A DNA stretch of 64,000 nucleotides, from the NCBI GenBank assembly GCA_964651515.1, contig CAZYYB010000002.1:1-64000 (forward strand). Reading direction: 5' to 3'. How positions within the stretch are numbered: the first letter of the stretch is position 1; the number at the start of each line of letters is the position of its first letter. The DNA comes from BOG-1184 sp964651515 (GTDB lineage Bacteria > Fibrobacterota > Chitinivibrionia > Chitinivibrionales > Chitinispirillaceae). This document shows positions 1-9,301 of this stretch, piece after piece. The notes beneath the pieces are model-generated. The model saw only the letters and a program-made list of their open reading frames with translations. It ran no database searches and had not been told where the DNA came from. The position numbers and the translations under genes are program-made.

Positions 1-1133
1 TTATGCCGCAGGGTCATGAGCCAGAATTCGTTGGCACAATCCACGAGTGACCCGTAGGTGGCGTCGATCCGCCTGGGCCGGGAAAAACTGAGCGTATCGA
101 TTTCGGCAAGGACCGCCGCCTGCTTCGCCGCGTCCCACCCGAGCGCGCCCCCGATGCGCGGCATGTCGATCCGGCACTGCGCCGCGATCTTCTGGTGGGT
201 GTTCCGGCCCCACTTGACCATGCGCGAGAGATAGACGCACTGGGCGTCGGTCAGCTGCGAGAGGTCTTTGTCGAAGAGCCCCTGCGCGATATCCTTGAAC
301 CCCACGAGGCCGTAGTCGCTGGTCACGCAATGGTTCAGGTAGACTTCGAGAATGTCGTCCGGGCTGTACAACTTGCGCAGGGCGGCGGCCAGTTTCAGCT
401 CCCGCAGCTTGCGGTCGAAGGAGCGGGTGACATGGCGGCGGCCGCTCGCATCGAGCCGGGAGATGAAGAGTTTCGCCACCTGCTGGGTGATGGTCGAGGT
501 TCCGCGCAGGGGGGAGCGGTGGCCCATGAAGACCGATTGGAAGGCGGTCCGCGCCGCCGCGCGCACGAAGCTGCCGAATTCGAAACCGTGGTCGTTTTTC
601 ATGAAGGTCCGGTCCTCGGCGGCGATGAGCGAGGAGACCAGAACGGGCGGGAATTCGGCGGCCCGTGCGCGGCTGTGGTCGGTTTTGATAATGGCCAGCC
701 GCCGGTCGTTCCGGTCGGTAATTTCGATCGAATTTGAGTAGTGCCGGATCTCCCGCAGCCGATCGATAATCGAAAGCGAGGGGTAATCGCTGATGACGAT
801 CCCGTCGACCGTAGCGGCCGAGCTCGATGTATCGACGGCCTCATGCCCTATGATCCGCCGTGCGGTCTTGTCCATGGTCTGGCCGGTCAAAACATCCTCC
901 CAGCCGGCCCCGACCTCTTTAGAGAGCAGACCACGCCGTTCAAGCTCGGCGAGGCGGTTCCCCCAGGAATCGAAGTACCGGGTAACGGCGTAGTCGGCCA
1001 GAATATAGCCGCCGACGCCGAGGATCGCCAGGGCGATGAGGCCGATCAGGAGAAATCTTCCCAGTGCGCCGAAGAAGGATCGTTTTTTCTTTTTCGGAAG
1101 TTTTCCGGCAGGTTTCTTTTTGGAAGCGCTCAT
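1..1133 (-). CDS. Peptidoglycan glycosyltransferase (GT51, PBP1A/MtgA-like), C-terminus outside window
   Basis: Family role: polymerises lipid II into glycan strands at the outer face of the inner membrane. About 377 codons are visible. A Lys-rich cytoplasmic N-terminus is followed by one membrane segment (about residues 27-47), then the GT51 domain. Its signatures are visible: the catalytic-Glu block AAEDRTF, the GTSTITQQVAKLF block, and the RSFDRKLRELKLA helix leading to DDILEVYLNH. The start ATG at 1133 overlaps the stop of the upstream HAD gene by 4 bases (ATGA), which suggests translational coupling. No transpeptidase domain is visible before the edge, so a bifunctional class A PBP and a monofunctional transglycosylase cannot be told apart. 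The family call is firm. Confidence 0.88.
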   Translation of the reverse strand, partial: MSASKKKPAGKLPKKKKRSFFGALGRFLLIGLIALAILGVGGYILADYAVTRYFDSWGNRLAELERRGLLSKEVGAGWEDVLTGQTMDKTARRIIGHEAVDTSSSAATVDGIVISDYPSLSIIDRLREIRHYSNSIEITDRNDRRLAIIKTDHSRARAAEFPPVLVSSLIAAEDRTFMKNDHGFEFGSFVRAAARTAFQSVFMGHRSPLRGTSTITQQVAKLFISRLDASGRRHVTRSFDRKLRELKLAAALRKLYSPDDILEVYLNHCVTSDYGLVGFKDIAQGLFDKDLSQLTDAQCVYLSRMVKWGRNTHQKIAAQCRIDMPRIGGALGWDAAKQAAVLAEIDTLSFSRPRRIDATYGSLVDCANEFWLMTLRH

Positions 1134-1987
1134 AGGGTATCGCCGAATAGGTTGTTCAGTGAGTCGATGGATTCGATGACCCCATCGGGTTTGACCGTCG
1201 ATCGATCGATATCGGCACGGGTGGATTCGCCCGAAAGTACGCAGAGTGTCAACGCTCCGGCCGCGCGTCCGGCCGCGATGTCGGTATAGAGCCGGTCGCC
1301 GATAACAACGGTCCGATCCACCGGAGCGGCGAACCGGGCGCAGACGGCGAGCAGCATGGCCGGGTTCGGTTTTCCCACGATAAAAGGTTTTTTTCCGGTT
1401 GCCTGCTCGATCATGAAGCAGATTGAGCCGCAATCGGGAATGGACCTGCCGTTTTCCACCGGACAGACGTAATCGGGATTGGTGGCGACATACTCCACTC
1501 CCCCGGTGATAAAGGCGCAGGCGGTGATGATTTTTTCATAGGTAAGCTCGGTGTCGAACCCGGCCACCACGAAATCGACCGGGCGATGGTCCGGGTCGGT
1601 GCACGGAGACGATCCGGGCCGCCCCGTCACTATATCGAGTCCGTACGTGGCGAGTTCCCGGCAGAGGGCATCGGTCCCGGCGACGAAAATACGCGCATTG
1701 GGCTTTCTGGTCGAAAGGTAAAATCCGGCGGCCTGGCCTGAGGTGTAAACGTTTGACGGCGAAGCGGGTATCCCGCGGTTTTCCAGATTGCGGCGGAACT
1801 CCTCCGCGGAGCGCGACGAGTTGTTGGTCAGAAAGGTATACCCGGTCTTCCTTTTCCTCAACCCTTCGATGAAGGTCGCGGCTCCGGGTATCAGGGAAGT
1901 GCCGCGATAGATAGTGCCGTCCAGGTCGAGCAGAAACAGCGATGCATTCCTGATGCGGGTTTCAAGTTCTTTTGACAATACGGGCAT
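1130..1987 (-). CDS. HAD superfamily (IIA, NagD/p-nitrophenylphosphatase-like) phosphatase
   Basis: Cytoplasmic hydrolase of 285 residues, the usual length for HAD subclass IIA. Motif I is LLDLDGTIYRG near residue 20 with the DxD nucleophile pair. Motif II is FLTNNSSRS. The C-terminal GDRLYTDIAAGRAAG is motif IV, and VGKPNP before it carries the motif III Lys. The family dephosphorylates small phosphomonoesters such as sugar or nucleoside phosphates; the substrate cannot be read here. Its stop codon overlaps the start of the downstream peptidoglycan glycosyltransferase by 4 bases, so the two are probably expressed together. A link to cell-wall precursor turnover is only inference. Confidence 0.85.
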   Translation of the reverse strand: MPVLSKELETRIRNASLFLLDLDGTIYRGTSLIPGAATFIEGLRKRKTGYTFLTNNSSRSAEEFRRNLENRGIPASPSNVYTSGQAAGFYLSTRKPNARIFVAGTDALCRELATYGLDIVTGRPGSSPCTDPDHRPVDFVVAGFDTELTYEKIITACAFITGGVEYVATNPDYVCPVENGRSIPDCGSICFMIEQATGKKPFIVGKPNPAMLLAVCARFAAPVDRTVVIGDRLYTDIAAGRAAGALTLCVLSGESTRADIDRSTVKPDGVIESIDSLNNLFGDTL

Positions 1988-2130
1988 AGGACGATTTTGA
2001 AGGCGGGAAGGGGAACATCTGCAACACCACTTACCGGTTATATAAAATACATCAAAGATGCCTTCAGATTACCGGTCGCCGTGACAAAGGCGCCTCCCGA
2101 TGAAGTTTTTTATTCTTATCGACGAAGCAC

Positions 2131-2500
2131 TTAATTTATTTTAAAGATGGAATATAGATGGAATATTTTTCCGGCACCTTTCCACTATATGAATGATTTG
2201 TATCAATTATATCATCTGATTGTCGGGTCGAGGGGAGCATATCAAAAAGATCGGGCCGTGGGTGCAACTGCTGTGTTGCGGCTTATTTTTTTCCTGCGTT
2301 TTCCCTTAATTTATTTTAAAGATGGAATATAGATGGAATATTTTTCCGGCACCTTTCCACTATATGAATGATTTGTATCAATTATATCATCTGATTGTCG
2401 GGTCGAGGGGGAGCATATCAAAAAGATCAGGCCGTGGGTGCAACTGCTGTGTTGCGTACTTTTTTGCGGCTTATTTTTTTTCTTCCTGCGTTTTCCCCGG
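2131..2500 (+). repeat. 175-bp tandem duplication of the polyferredoxin leader and first codons
   Basis: Copy 1 runs 2131-2305 and copy 2 starts at 2306, both opening with ttaatttattttaaagatgg. The copies differ by a few changes: one extra G in the G-run, one A/G substitution, and a 12-base insertion (tacttttttgcg) in copy 2. Each holds an AT-rich segment, a G-rich Shine-Dalgarno-like stretch and the start of the polyferredoxin frame (KKI-PWVQLLCC). In copy 1 that frame stops after about 20 codons. The copies are therefore promoter/leader plus gene 5' end, not an unrelated repeat. Confidence 0.85.
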
Positions 2501-4075
2501 GCATATTCCATCGATTGCCGGTGGCTTCTCAGGGTAAATCCGCTCGCCGGTTTTTTGACCTTCATCGCCTCGCGAAAGATTATAGGGAGTTTTGCCGCTC
2601 TGGCGTTCGGTGTCACGGCGCTTACCATCGTATTCGGGCGGTTTTTCTGCGGGTTCTGCTGTCCGCTGGGCGCCTGCATCGATTTTACGGATCATTTCCT
2701 CTTTGCGCGCCTTCGGACAAAGCTTCCTCCCTCTTCGCACCCACTCCATAAGCTTAAATTTCTTCTGCTGCTCGGTATCGCGGTTGCTGCGCTGTTCGGT
2801 GTGATTTTCCCGCTCTTTTTTGACCCGATCTCCCTGTTTGCGCGGTTCCTGACGGTTTTCGTTCACCCGATCGTCCCGCTTGTGGCCGATCAGGTTAAGC
2901 AGGTGCCATTCCTTGCCGATCGCTTCTCCGGCTCGGGCGATATTCCGCTCTTCTATGGGGCGCTGGGGATCGGTACCCTCTTTTTCCTGGTAATCGCGGG
3001 CGGTGTGCGGGAACGCCGGTTCTGGTGCCAATATATCTGTCCGAGCGGGGCATTTCTCGGGCTCCTGAGCTCCTTCGCTCCCTTTCGCCGGAGAGTTCAT
3101 GATGCTCAATGTTCCGAGTGCGGCGCCTGCTCAAAGCTCTGTCCTACCCATGCGATAGACGAGAAAGGCTTCAGAGCGACCTCGACTGCCGAGTGCATCC
3201 TCTGCGGCGATTGCATCGGTTACGCGAAAGGGTGCGGAGGGTTCGCCTTCAGCAGTCCGGGCAACCCCGCCTCCAGGATACTGAAACCGGACATCGGACG
3301 GCGCACGACCCTCACCGGAATTGCGGCAGGGGTATTCCTGCTCCCGCTCCTGAAGGCCAGTGCCATGAGCAAGCGCGACACTACCGGGCGGCTTATCCGG
3401 CCGCCGGGCGCCGTGCCCGAACCCCTGTTCAATGCCCGCTGCCTCGCCTGCAGTTTGTGCATGAAGGCGTGCCCGACCAACGCCATCCAGCCCTGCGGCC
3501 TCGAAGACGGTTTTTCCCGGTTGTCGACGCCGAAAATTGTTCCCCGTATCGGCGCGTGCGAGGAGAAGTGCCACCTCTGCGGCGCCGTGTGCCCGACCCA
3601 GGCCATCCGGAAACTTCCGTATGAGGAGAAGCAGTTTGCCAAGATCGGCACTGCGGTCGTGGATCGTCACCGCTGCGTCGCCTGGGAGCAGAACAGGGAG
3701 TGCCTCGTCTGCGCCGAGGTGTGTCCCTACCATGCCATCGATGCGAAATCCGAGCCCACCACCAAAGGGCAATTCAACGTCCCGGTCGTGGTGGAGGATC
3801 TCTGCATCGGCTGCGGAGCGTGTGAACACGAGTGCCCGGTCAACGATACGGCGGCGATCGTGGTGTTCAAATTCGGGGAAAACAGGCGTGAGAGCGGAGT
3901 TTATGCAAGCGAAACACGGAAGCGGGAGATTATCGAACGCCGGAACCGGTCGGGATCGGATGCGGCCGGCGAGGGTACCGAGTCGGCAGGTGGAAGTTCG
4001 GGGCAAAGCAAAGGGGAGTCGGCGGAAGGAAAGCCGACCCCGGCCGCTCCCTCGTCAAATGGATTTTCTTTTTAA
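2438..4075 (+). CDS. NapH/YccM-like membrane polyferredoxin
   Basis: Inner-membrane electron-transfer protein of about 545 residues. The N-terminal half has several hydrophobic segments and the NapH-type Cys motifs CGFCCPLGACID and CQYICPSGAF. The C-terminal half carries up to six 4Fe-4S motifs: CSECGACSKLCP, CILCGDC, CLACSLCMKACP, CHLCGAVCP, CLVCAEVCP and CIGCGACEHECP. It ends in a low-complexity Gly/Ser/Pro tail. The start is uncertain. GTG at 2438 is the first standard start, but the frame is open from 2372, and an ATC at 2417 sits just after the G-rich GAGGGGGAG and yields a more natural N-terminus (KKIRPWVQ). It is followed after 30 bases by a Tat-exported DUF362 protein, a common pairing. 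The electron donor and acceptor are unknown. Confidence 0.85.
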   Translation: MQLLCCVLFCGLFFFFLRFPRAYSIDCRWLLRVNPLAGFLTFIASRKIIGSFAALAFGVTALTIVFGRFFCGFCCPLGACIDFTDHFLFARLRTKLPPSSHPLHKLKFLLLLGIAVAALFGVIFPLFFDPISLFARFLTVFVHPIVPLVADQVKQVPFLADRFSGSGDIPLFYGALGIGTLFFLVIAGGVRERRFWCQYICPSGAFLGLLSSFAPFRRRVHDAQCSECGACSKLCPTHAIDEKGFRATSTAECILCGDCIGYAKGCGGFAFSSPGNPASRILKPDIGRRTTLTGIAAGVFLLPLLKASAMSKRDTTGRLIRPPGAVPEPLFNARCLACSLCMKACPTNAIQPCGLEDGFSRLSTPKIVPRIGACEEKCHLCGAVCPTQAIRKLPYEEKQFAKIGTAVVDRHRCVAWEQNRECLVCAEVCPYHAIDAKSEPTTKGQFNVPVVVEDLCIGCGACEHECPVNDTAAIVVFKFGENRRESGVYASETRKREIIERRNRSGSDAAGEGTESAGGSSGQSKGESAEGKPTPAAPSSNGFSF

Positions 4076-4105
4076 ATAATTGCTTTAAGCAAAGGAGCGG
4101 GCACC

Positions 4106-5020
4106 ATGACATCGAGAAGAGATTTCTTAAAAACGACGGCGGCCGGCGGGCTCGCCTTGTCGCTCCCGGCCGGCTTGCTTGCGGCTGAATCGACCCCGTC
4201 AAAGAGCGAAGTGGTGGTCGGTAAGGGGACGGCGTCTGCGACGATTCCGAAAATTATTGCGAAGTTAGGCGGTATGGCGGCGATATTCAAGCCGGGCGCG
4301 CGGGTCATGATAAAGCCCAATATGGGCTTCCCCAACCCGCCGGAGTGGGCCACCACGACCTCGCCCGAGGCGGTCTATACGGTGGCGAAACTCTGCCTCG
4401 ACGCCGGGGCGAAGCGCGTGGTCATCTGCGACAATACGCTGCACGACCCGGAATTCTGCAAGCAGAAAACCGGCATCGCCGATGCGGTAAAGGACCTGAA
4501 GGGTGTGGTCATCTTTACTCCCCGGTCCGACCAACCGAACCTCTTCGAGGAGAAAACCTCCGACAAGGCAAAATATCTCGTCAAAACCGATGTGGTAAGG
4601 GAGCTTGCGCGTACCGACGCCCTGATCTGTCTGCCCATCGCAAAGTCGCATTCGGCGGGCGGCGTTTCATTCGGCATCAAGGGCCTCATGGGGCTCATCC
4701 GGGACCGGGGGGTCATGCACCGGGAGATGGACCTGCATATCGCCATCGCCGAGCAGCTTTACTATTTCAAACCGGTTCTAACCGTCATCGACGGCAGCCG
4801 CGCCCTGCTCGACAACGGTCCTGCCGGACCGGGGAAGGTGGTGGAGCTCAATACTTTTGCGGCAAGCATCGATCCGGTGGCCGCGGACAGCTACGGCGTG
4901 TCGCTCGCATCGTGGTTCGGCCGGAAGTGCGAGGGCAAAAATGTCCGGCACCTCGCGCACGCCGCAAAGCTCGGGTTCGGCAACGTCGAATCGGGCATGA
5001 TCACCGAATTTTCGGTATAA
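4106..5020 (+). CDS. Tat-exported DUF362 family protein
   Basis: 304 residues with a twin-arginine signal (TSRRDFLKTTAAGG, then a hydrophobic stretch and ALA-type cleavage region near residue 27), so it is exported folded. The rest is a DUF362-type domain: MIKPNMGF near residue 70, then CLPIAKSHSAGGVSFGIKGLMGLI and DPVAADSYGVSLA. DUF362 proteins often carry or partner with ferredoxin domains; here the ferredoxin is the upstream gene, 30 bases away. A good Shine-Dalgarno (aaaggag) precedes the ATG. The biochemical role of DUF362 is not established, and no substrate is proposed. Confidence 0.85.
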   Translation: MTSRRDFLKTTAAGGLALSLPAGLLAAESTPSKSEVVVGKGTASATIPKIIAKLGGMAAIFKPGARVMIKPNMGFPNPPEWATTTSPEAVYTVAKLCLDAGAKRVVICDNTLHDPEFCKQKTGIADAVKDLKGVVIFTPRSDQPNLFEEKTSDKAKYLVKTDVVRELARTDALICLPIAKSHSAGGVSFGIKGLMGLIRDRGVMHREMDLHIAIAEQLYYFKPVLTVIDGSRALLDNGPAGPGKVVELNTFAASIDPVAADSYGVSLASWFGRKCEGKNVRHLAHAAKLGFGNVESGMITEFSV

Positions 5021-5056
5021 AACAGCAGTTATTTCAAGGAGACGAATTCTCAGAAC

Positions 5057-8000
5057 ATGACGTTATCACGGCACCGCCACGCTGTTTTCATCACCGTTGC
5101 AATCCTTGCCCTCACGCAGGCGGCGACGGCATTATCGACCTCGCCGCTCGCGTATCGAACCTTTGTCAACGGGTCCGCACTCTGGCTGGCCGACCCGACG
5201 GGAATCCAGCTCTTTCGCAGCGATACCCGATCGGTAAGCCCAATCCGGTTATCCGACACGGCATCGAGCGACAGCATCCTCGACATAGCGGAAAACAGCT
5301 CCGTATTGTGGGTGCTCGCACGTTCGGGTGTCTACGATATCGATCTCACCACGTTGACCGTCGAACGGCTGCCCGGCAACAAGGTACCCCGCGGCGACGG
5401 TCGGCTCGCGGTTGATGAGGATTACCTCTGGGTGGGTTCCGGCGATACCCTGTGGCGGTTCGATAAGCTGGGGCGCGAATGGTTCCCGTACAAAATGAAC
5501 AGTGCGGACAACGGCCTTCGCGGGATGTACAGCAACGGGACCAATATCTTTTGCGTGCAATCGACCTCGGTAAAGATTTTTTCCTGGCAGGATGAAAAAT
5601 GGCTTGAATTTCCTTATAAAAAAAGCATGGCCATCACCCCGGCGGCGCACTATTGGATCGACAAGACGACGATGGTCTTCGTCGATGGCGCGAATATTTA
5701 CCGGTATCTGTCCGCCACCCAGACCTGGGACATCCTGAATACCTCCTCCCCGGTTGTCGATATGGTTTCCCAGGATACCGCCCTGTATTACCAGACCTCC
5801 TCGGGAATTTTCAAATATTCCACGGCGACGTCGGTAACGCTTCCTTTTGAAATACCGCATCCGGGCGATGTCCGGTGCTTCATCCCCTATTCACCCGATA
5901 CGGTTCTCTGTCCGACCGATAACAATATCCTCAAATATGCCCTTTCATCGAAAACAACGGATTACATCCTCGCGCCGCAGGGACTTGCCGATTCCCATCC
6001 GCTCAAGGCGGTCATGATCGGCGGGACGTTTACGCTGGTCACCCCGAAGGCGATTTCATCCTACGATGCGGGAAGCCAATCCTGGGAGAATACGTTTCTT
6101 GCATCCGGAGGGAACAGTCGGCAGACTGCCGCCTGGGACGACAATGGTGCACGGATTAACTACGGCGACGCTTGTTCATCGCAACTCAAGGGCACCATTC
6201 AGAAGGAGTACTACATAGACTCCCTGACGGTGAGGAATGGTATCGATACGGTCCATTATAACAACCTGTTTCCCGTTGCCGGATTGACCCTGCATAATAC
6301 CTTTGCAAAGGGGCGGTATCTCGACGCGTTTTTCGACAATACCAACATGAGTCAATTGCCGAGCAAGGGGCTGTTTTACCGCGGTGCCGACTCCGACCTG
6401 GTTGAGGAGGCGAGGCTGGGGACCAATACCTATGCCAATACCAATACCCTGTCGCAAACGCTGCCGACGATGCAGTTCGAGGGGGGAAGCGTCGTGCTAC
6501 AGAGCGCCGCATCGCTTGCAACCCGTGACAGGAAAATCGTGAAGGTGCAGGCAGGGATAGGCAGCCAGACCACGCGGTCCGTATCCACCGTGCTTTCCTA
6601 TAACGAAGGCGGGCTCTACACTATCCCGTTGCCGGCCGATACCCCGAAAACCATCATCGTGCCGGGGTCGCTGCAGATAACCCTTGACGGTATTGCCATC
6701 GATTCTTCAAATTTCACCCTGGTAGCCCAGACCGGGAGCCTCGTGTTCAACCCGAGCGTACCGATCGATCCTTCCTCGGTCATCCGGGCAACCTACCAGC
6801 TCCAGGTCGTGCCGAACGTTCCTACGCAACAGCTCTACCAGCAGGTGCAGGGGATTCCGAAAAACTCGGTTCAGCAGGCGGGCTACGCATCGGTAACGGT
6901 TGCTCCGGCCGACTGGATCTCGCCGCAGGTGGGGGTCTACGCCCTCAACACCGACACCACGCATACCACGCTCATTAACGCGGCGGTGCCGCTCGAATTC
7001 AGGACTCAATCGCAGTCGATGTTTCTCAAGCTGAATCCCGAATTGAGCGTCGATCAAGCTACCATGAAGAAGGCGGAAGGGTTGGCGTTGCAGAGCCGGT
7101 TCGGGCCGCAACTGAGCCTGCTTGGCAATGCCCTCGTCCAGGACAGCGGGTTCACGACGACCAACACTACGAGCCGGGGTTACGGCGATCTGTTACATAA
7201 TTACAATATGACTGCTACCTATGACATAACAAAGGAACTGCCGATCAGCTACATCGGGCAGAATATTGCCTCGGTACACGGTCTTGAACAGCTCAACGAG
7301 GTCACCGCAGGCGCGCACTTCCTGGGCCTGCCGTTCTGCGATGTCACCCTTGCGCGGAGCGTTGTCGACGCCCAGCTCCAGCTGTCCGGCAAACAGATCG
7401 ATTCCATCCCCCTGCTCGACACCATCGGCGGGTCAATCGATACGTTCTATAAGTATGATACCGTCACCGCGGATTCGCTGCAACGTACCAAGAACAAGGT
7501 TACGGTCAACCTGTATGAGACCTCCTCGCCATTCATTGAATCCTTGCTTCATATCAACCGGCTGACCTACAACCTTTCGTGGACCGGTTTTACATCACAG
7601 AGCCATGACACCGCTGGTCACGGCGGATTCTTTTATGGAAATGCGACCATCTGCCCGACCAAACGGATATCGATAAGCGGCAACGGTACGTTCCTGAACA
7701 ATCCCGTCGGATCGCAGTTCAACAGGGATTATTCGCCGACGTTGACTTTGCAGACCATCGACGCGCCGCCCGGCATCGATTTCTCGGCGAGCAATTATAT
7801 CCATTATCAGAGTCTCATGAACCAGGATTCCAGCACCAGCCAGATCGTCCGGAGTGCCTCGATGACCATCAAGCCGGGGAGCTGGGTCCCGGGAATGAGC
7901 TGGATATCGCCGATCGTCGGTCTCAGCCAAACGCTTAACTGCTCGTACGACGAGGCAATTCCCGAAACCTTTGATTTCCTCTACGGCGGGAATGTCGTAC

Positions 8001-8578
8001 AGAATACCATCACCAAGGATGCCGGTGCGAATATTTTTCCCACCAACAGCATTACCTGGCGCAACGACAACCAGTTCACCACCGCCGATTCCTCGACCAC
8101 CTATTACTCATTCAACGACCTCAAATGGTGGTTTACATCAAAGCAGCTCTGGCAGACGCGCTGGGAATACACCGGTGAAAGGGCCCGCTATGGTGATTCG
8201 ACCATTATGAATTACCAGCACGGTTTTACCAAGTATACCAACAACTGGAACTCCTGGCTGCAGACCATGTCCGGCATCGACGCCATGTATATGGGGCACG
8301 ATACCGGTTCGACACTGACAACCGGTCCGGACATCTCGGTTAATATTACCAGGCAGAAGATGGGTTGTTTCAGGAGCCTTATCGCCGACCAGACCGTGAC
8401 CGTTTACGCAGTGAAAGACGACAAGTCATGGGCGCAGGGGCCGCAGGTTTCCTATTCACTGTATCTCAAGGCGGTCATAGTGCCGAATATCTCCCTGACG
8501 GCGACCAATGCATGCACTTTCGGCAGGGGGATGTTCCAGAAATACAGCGGCGACCTCATTGCTGCGCTGATTTTCTGA
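5057..8578 (+). CDS. Large exported protein, propeller-like N-terminus and probable outer-membrane beta-barrel C-terminus
   Basis: 1173 residues with a Sec signal (hydrophobic VFITVAILALTQAATA, cleavage near residue 26). Roughly residues 30-320 contain recurring units such as LWLADPTGIQLF, LWVLARSGVYDID and LWVGSGDTLWRFD, like beta-propeller blades. The second half is rich in alternating-polarity beta strands and Tyr/Trp/Asn, and the chain ends in Phe, as outer-membrane barrels do. I do not recognise the family. It sits in a compact same-strand unit (36 bases after the DUF362 gene, 32 before a lipoprotein), which suggests a surface component of that system. Barrel topology is inference from composition. 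Confidence 0.65.
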   Translation: MTLSRHRHAVFITVAILALTQAATALSTSPLAYRTFVNGSALWLADPTGIQLFRSDTRSVSPIRLSDTASSDSILDIAENSSVLWVLARSGVYDIDLTTLTVERLPGNKVPRGDGRLAVDEDYLWVGSGDTLWRFDKLGREWFPYKMNSADNGLRGMYSNGTNIFCVQSTSVKIFSWQDEKWLEFPYKKSMAITPAAHYWIDKTTMVFVDGANIYRYLSATQTWDILNTSSPVVDMVSQDTALYYQTSSGIFKYSTATSVTLPFEIPHPGDVRCFIPYSPDTVLCPTDNNILKYALSSKTTDYILAPQGLADSHPLKAVMIGGTFTLVTPKAISSYDAGSQSWENTFLASGGNSRQTAAWDDNGARINYGDACSSQLKGTIQKEYYIDSLTVRNGIDTVHYNNLFPVAGLTLHNTFAKGRYLDAFFDNTNMSQLPSKGLFYRGADSDLVEEARLGTNTYANTNTLSQTLPTMQFEGGSVVLQSAASLATRDRKIVKVQAGIGSQTTRSVSTVLSYNEGGLYTIPLPADTPKTIIVPGSLQITLDGIAIDSSNFTLVAQTGSLVFNPSVPIDPSSVIRATYQLQVVPNVPTQQLYQQVQGIPKNSVQQAGYASVTVAPADWISPQVGVYALNTDTTHTTLINAAVPLEFRTQSQSMFLKLNPELSVDQATMKKAEGLALQSRFGPQLSLLGNALVQDSGFTTTNTTSRGYGDLLHNYNMTATYDITKELPISYIGQNIASVHGLEQLNEVTAGAHFLGLPFCDVTLARSVVDAQLQLSGKQIDSIPLLDTIGGSIDTFYKYDTVTADSLQRTKNKVTVNLYETSSPFIESLLHINRLTYNLSWTGFTSQSHDTAGHGGFFYGNATICPTKRISISGNGTFLNNPVGSQFNRDYSPTLTLQTIDAPPGIDFSASNYIHYQSLMNQDSSTSQIVRSASMTIKPGSWVPGMSWISPIVGLSQTLNCSYDEAIPETFDFLYGGNVVQNTITKDAGANIFPTNSITWRNDNQFTTADSSTTYYSFNDLKWWFTSKQLWQTRWEYTGERARYGDSTIMNYQHGFTKYTNNWNSWLQTMSGIDAMYMGHDTGSTLTTGPDISVNITRQKMGCFRSLIADQTVTVYAVKDDKSWAQGPQVSYSLYLKAVIVPNISLTATNACTFGRGMFQKYSGDLIAALIF

Positions 8579-8610
8579 AGCTGCAACCGTTTTTCTTTAC
8601 ACGAGGGATT

Positions 8611-9186
8611 ATGAATTTCTACCGCGTAAGCAGGCTTGTTGCCGTCGGTGCGATCTGTCTTTTTTCGTGCAAGTGGGTCTTTATCCCGGACACCGGCACC
8701 ACCGCAACCAGCGTGATAAATTTCAAGGTACCCAACGGCGCCATCTCGGGCTGGACCGAGAACGCCGGTCCGGACAGTTTCAGCGTCGTTGCCGGGTCGG
8801 GTGGGCTGGAAGGCCTGCTGGATGGCGGCGCCGGGCAATATACCAGCGCCGGGGGCTTTGTTCAGGCGATGATCCAGGATATGGTTGCAACCGGCAGCGG
8901 GGCAAGCGGGGAGGAAATTGTCACCTACGTTTTCCAGTACGCCGACTCCACCGAAGCCGCAATGACCTATAATGACATCATGTCATCATCTTCCGGCACC
9001 ATAGACTCCATACCCGGCTATACGAAGAGCGTTGCTTTCGGCCTGTACTCCCTGTCCGGCAATGTCTATGCGCATATGAGCAATTTCGTTTTCTGGATGG
9101 CCGTGACCGGATTTTCCAATCAGACCCAGGCCTTTCAGACGTCATCTCTTTTCCTTGGCCAATACAAGGCCGATATCGGCGAATAG
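8611..9186 (+). CDS. Small lipoprotein of unknown function
   Basis: 191 residues. The N-terminus MNFYRVSRLVAVGAICLFSC reads as a lipoprotein signal with lipobox-like LFSC at residue 20. The mature part is Ser/Gly/Thr-rich and mildly beta-forming, with no recognisable domain. It lies 32 bases after the large outer-membrane-like gene and 115 bases before a Tat-exported protein on the same strand. It may be an accessory lipoprotein of the large protein; this is inferred from position only. Confidence 0.6.
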   Translation: MNFYRVSRLVAVGAICLFSCKWVFIPDTGTTATSVINFKVPNGAISGWTENAGPDSFSVVAGSGGLEGLLDGGAGQYTSAGGFVQAMIQDMVATGSGASGEEIVTYVFQYADSTEAAMTYNDIMSSSSGTIDSIPGYTKSVAFGLYSLSGNVYAHMSNFVFWMAVTGFSNQTQAFQTSSLFLGQYKADIGE

Positions 9187-9301
9187 TCATTCCATCACCC
9201 GGAGGAGTCTATCGAGTCTGTGGGAAACAGGTCGGAGTAAACGGTTCATTTGTCGCTATAGGGCGATTTATTGGTATATTCCTAATCAAAGGAGAATTGG
9301 C

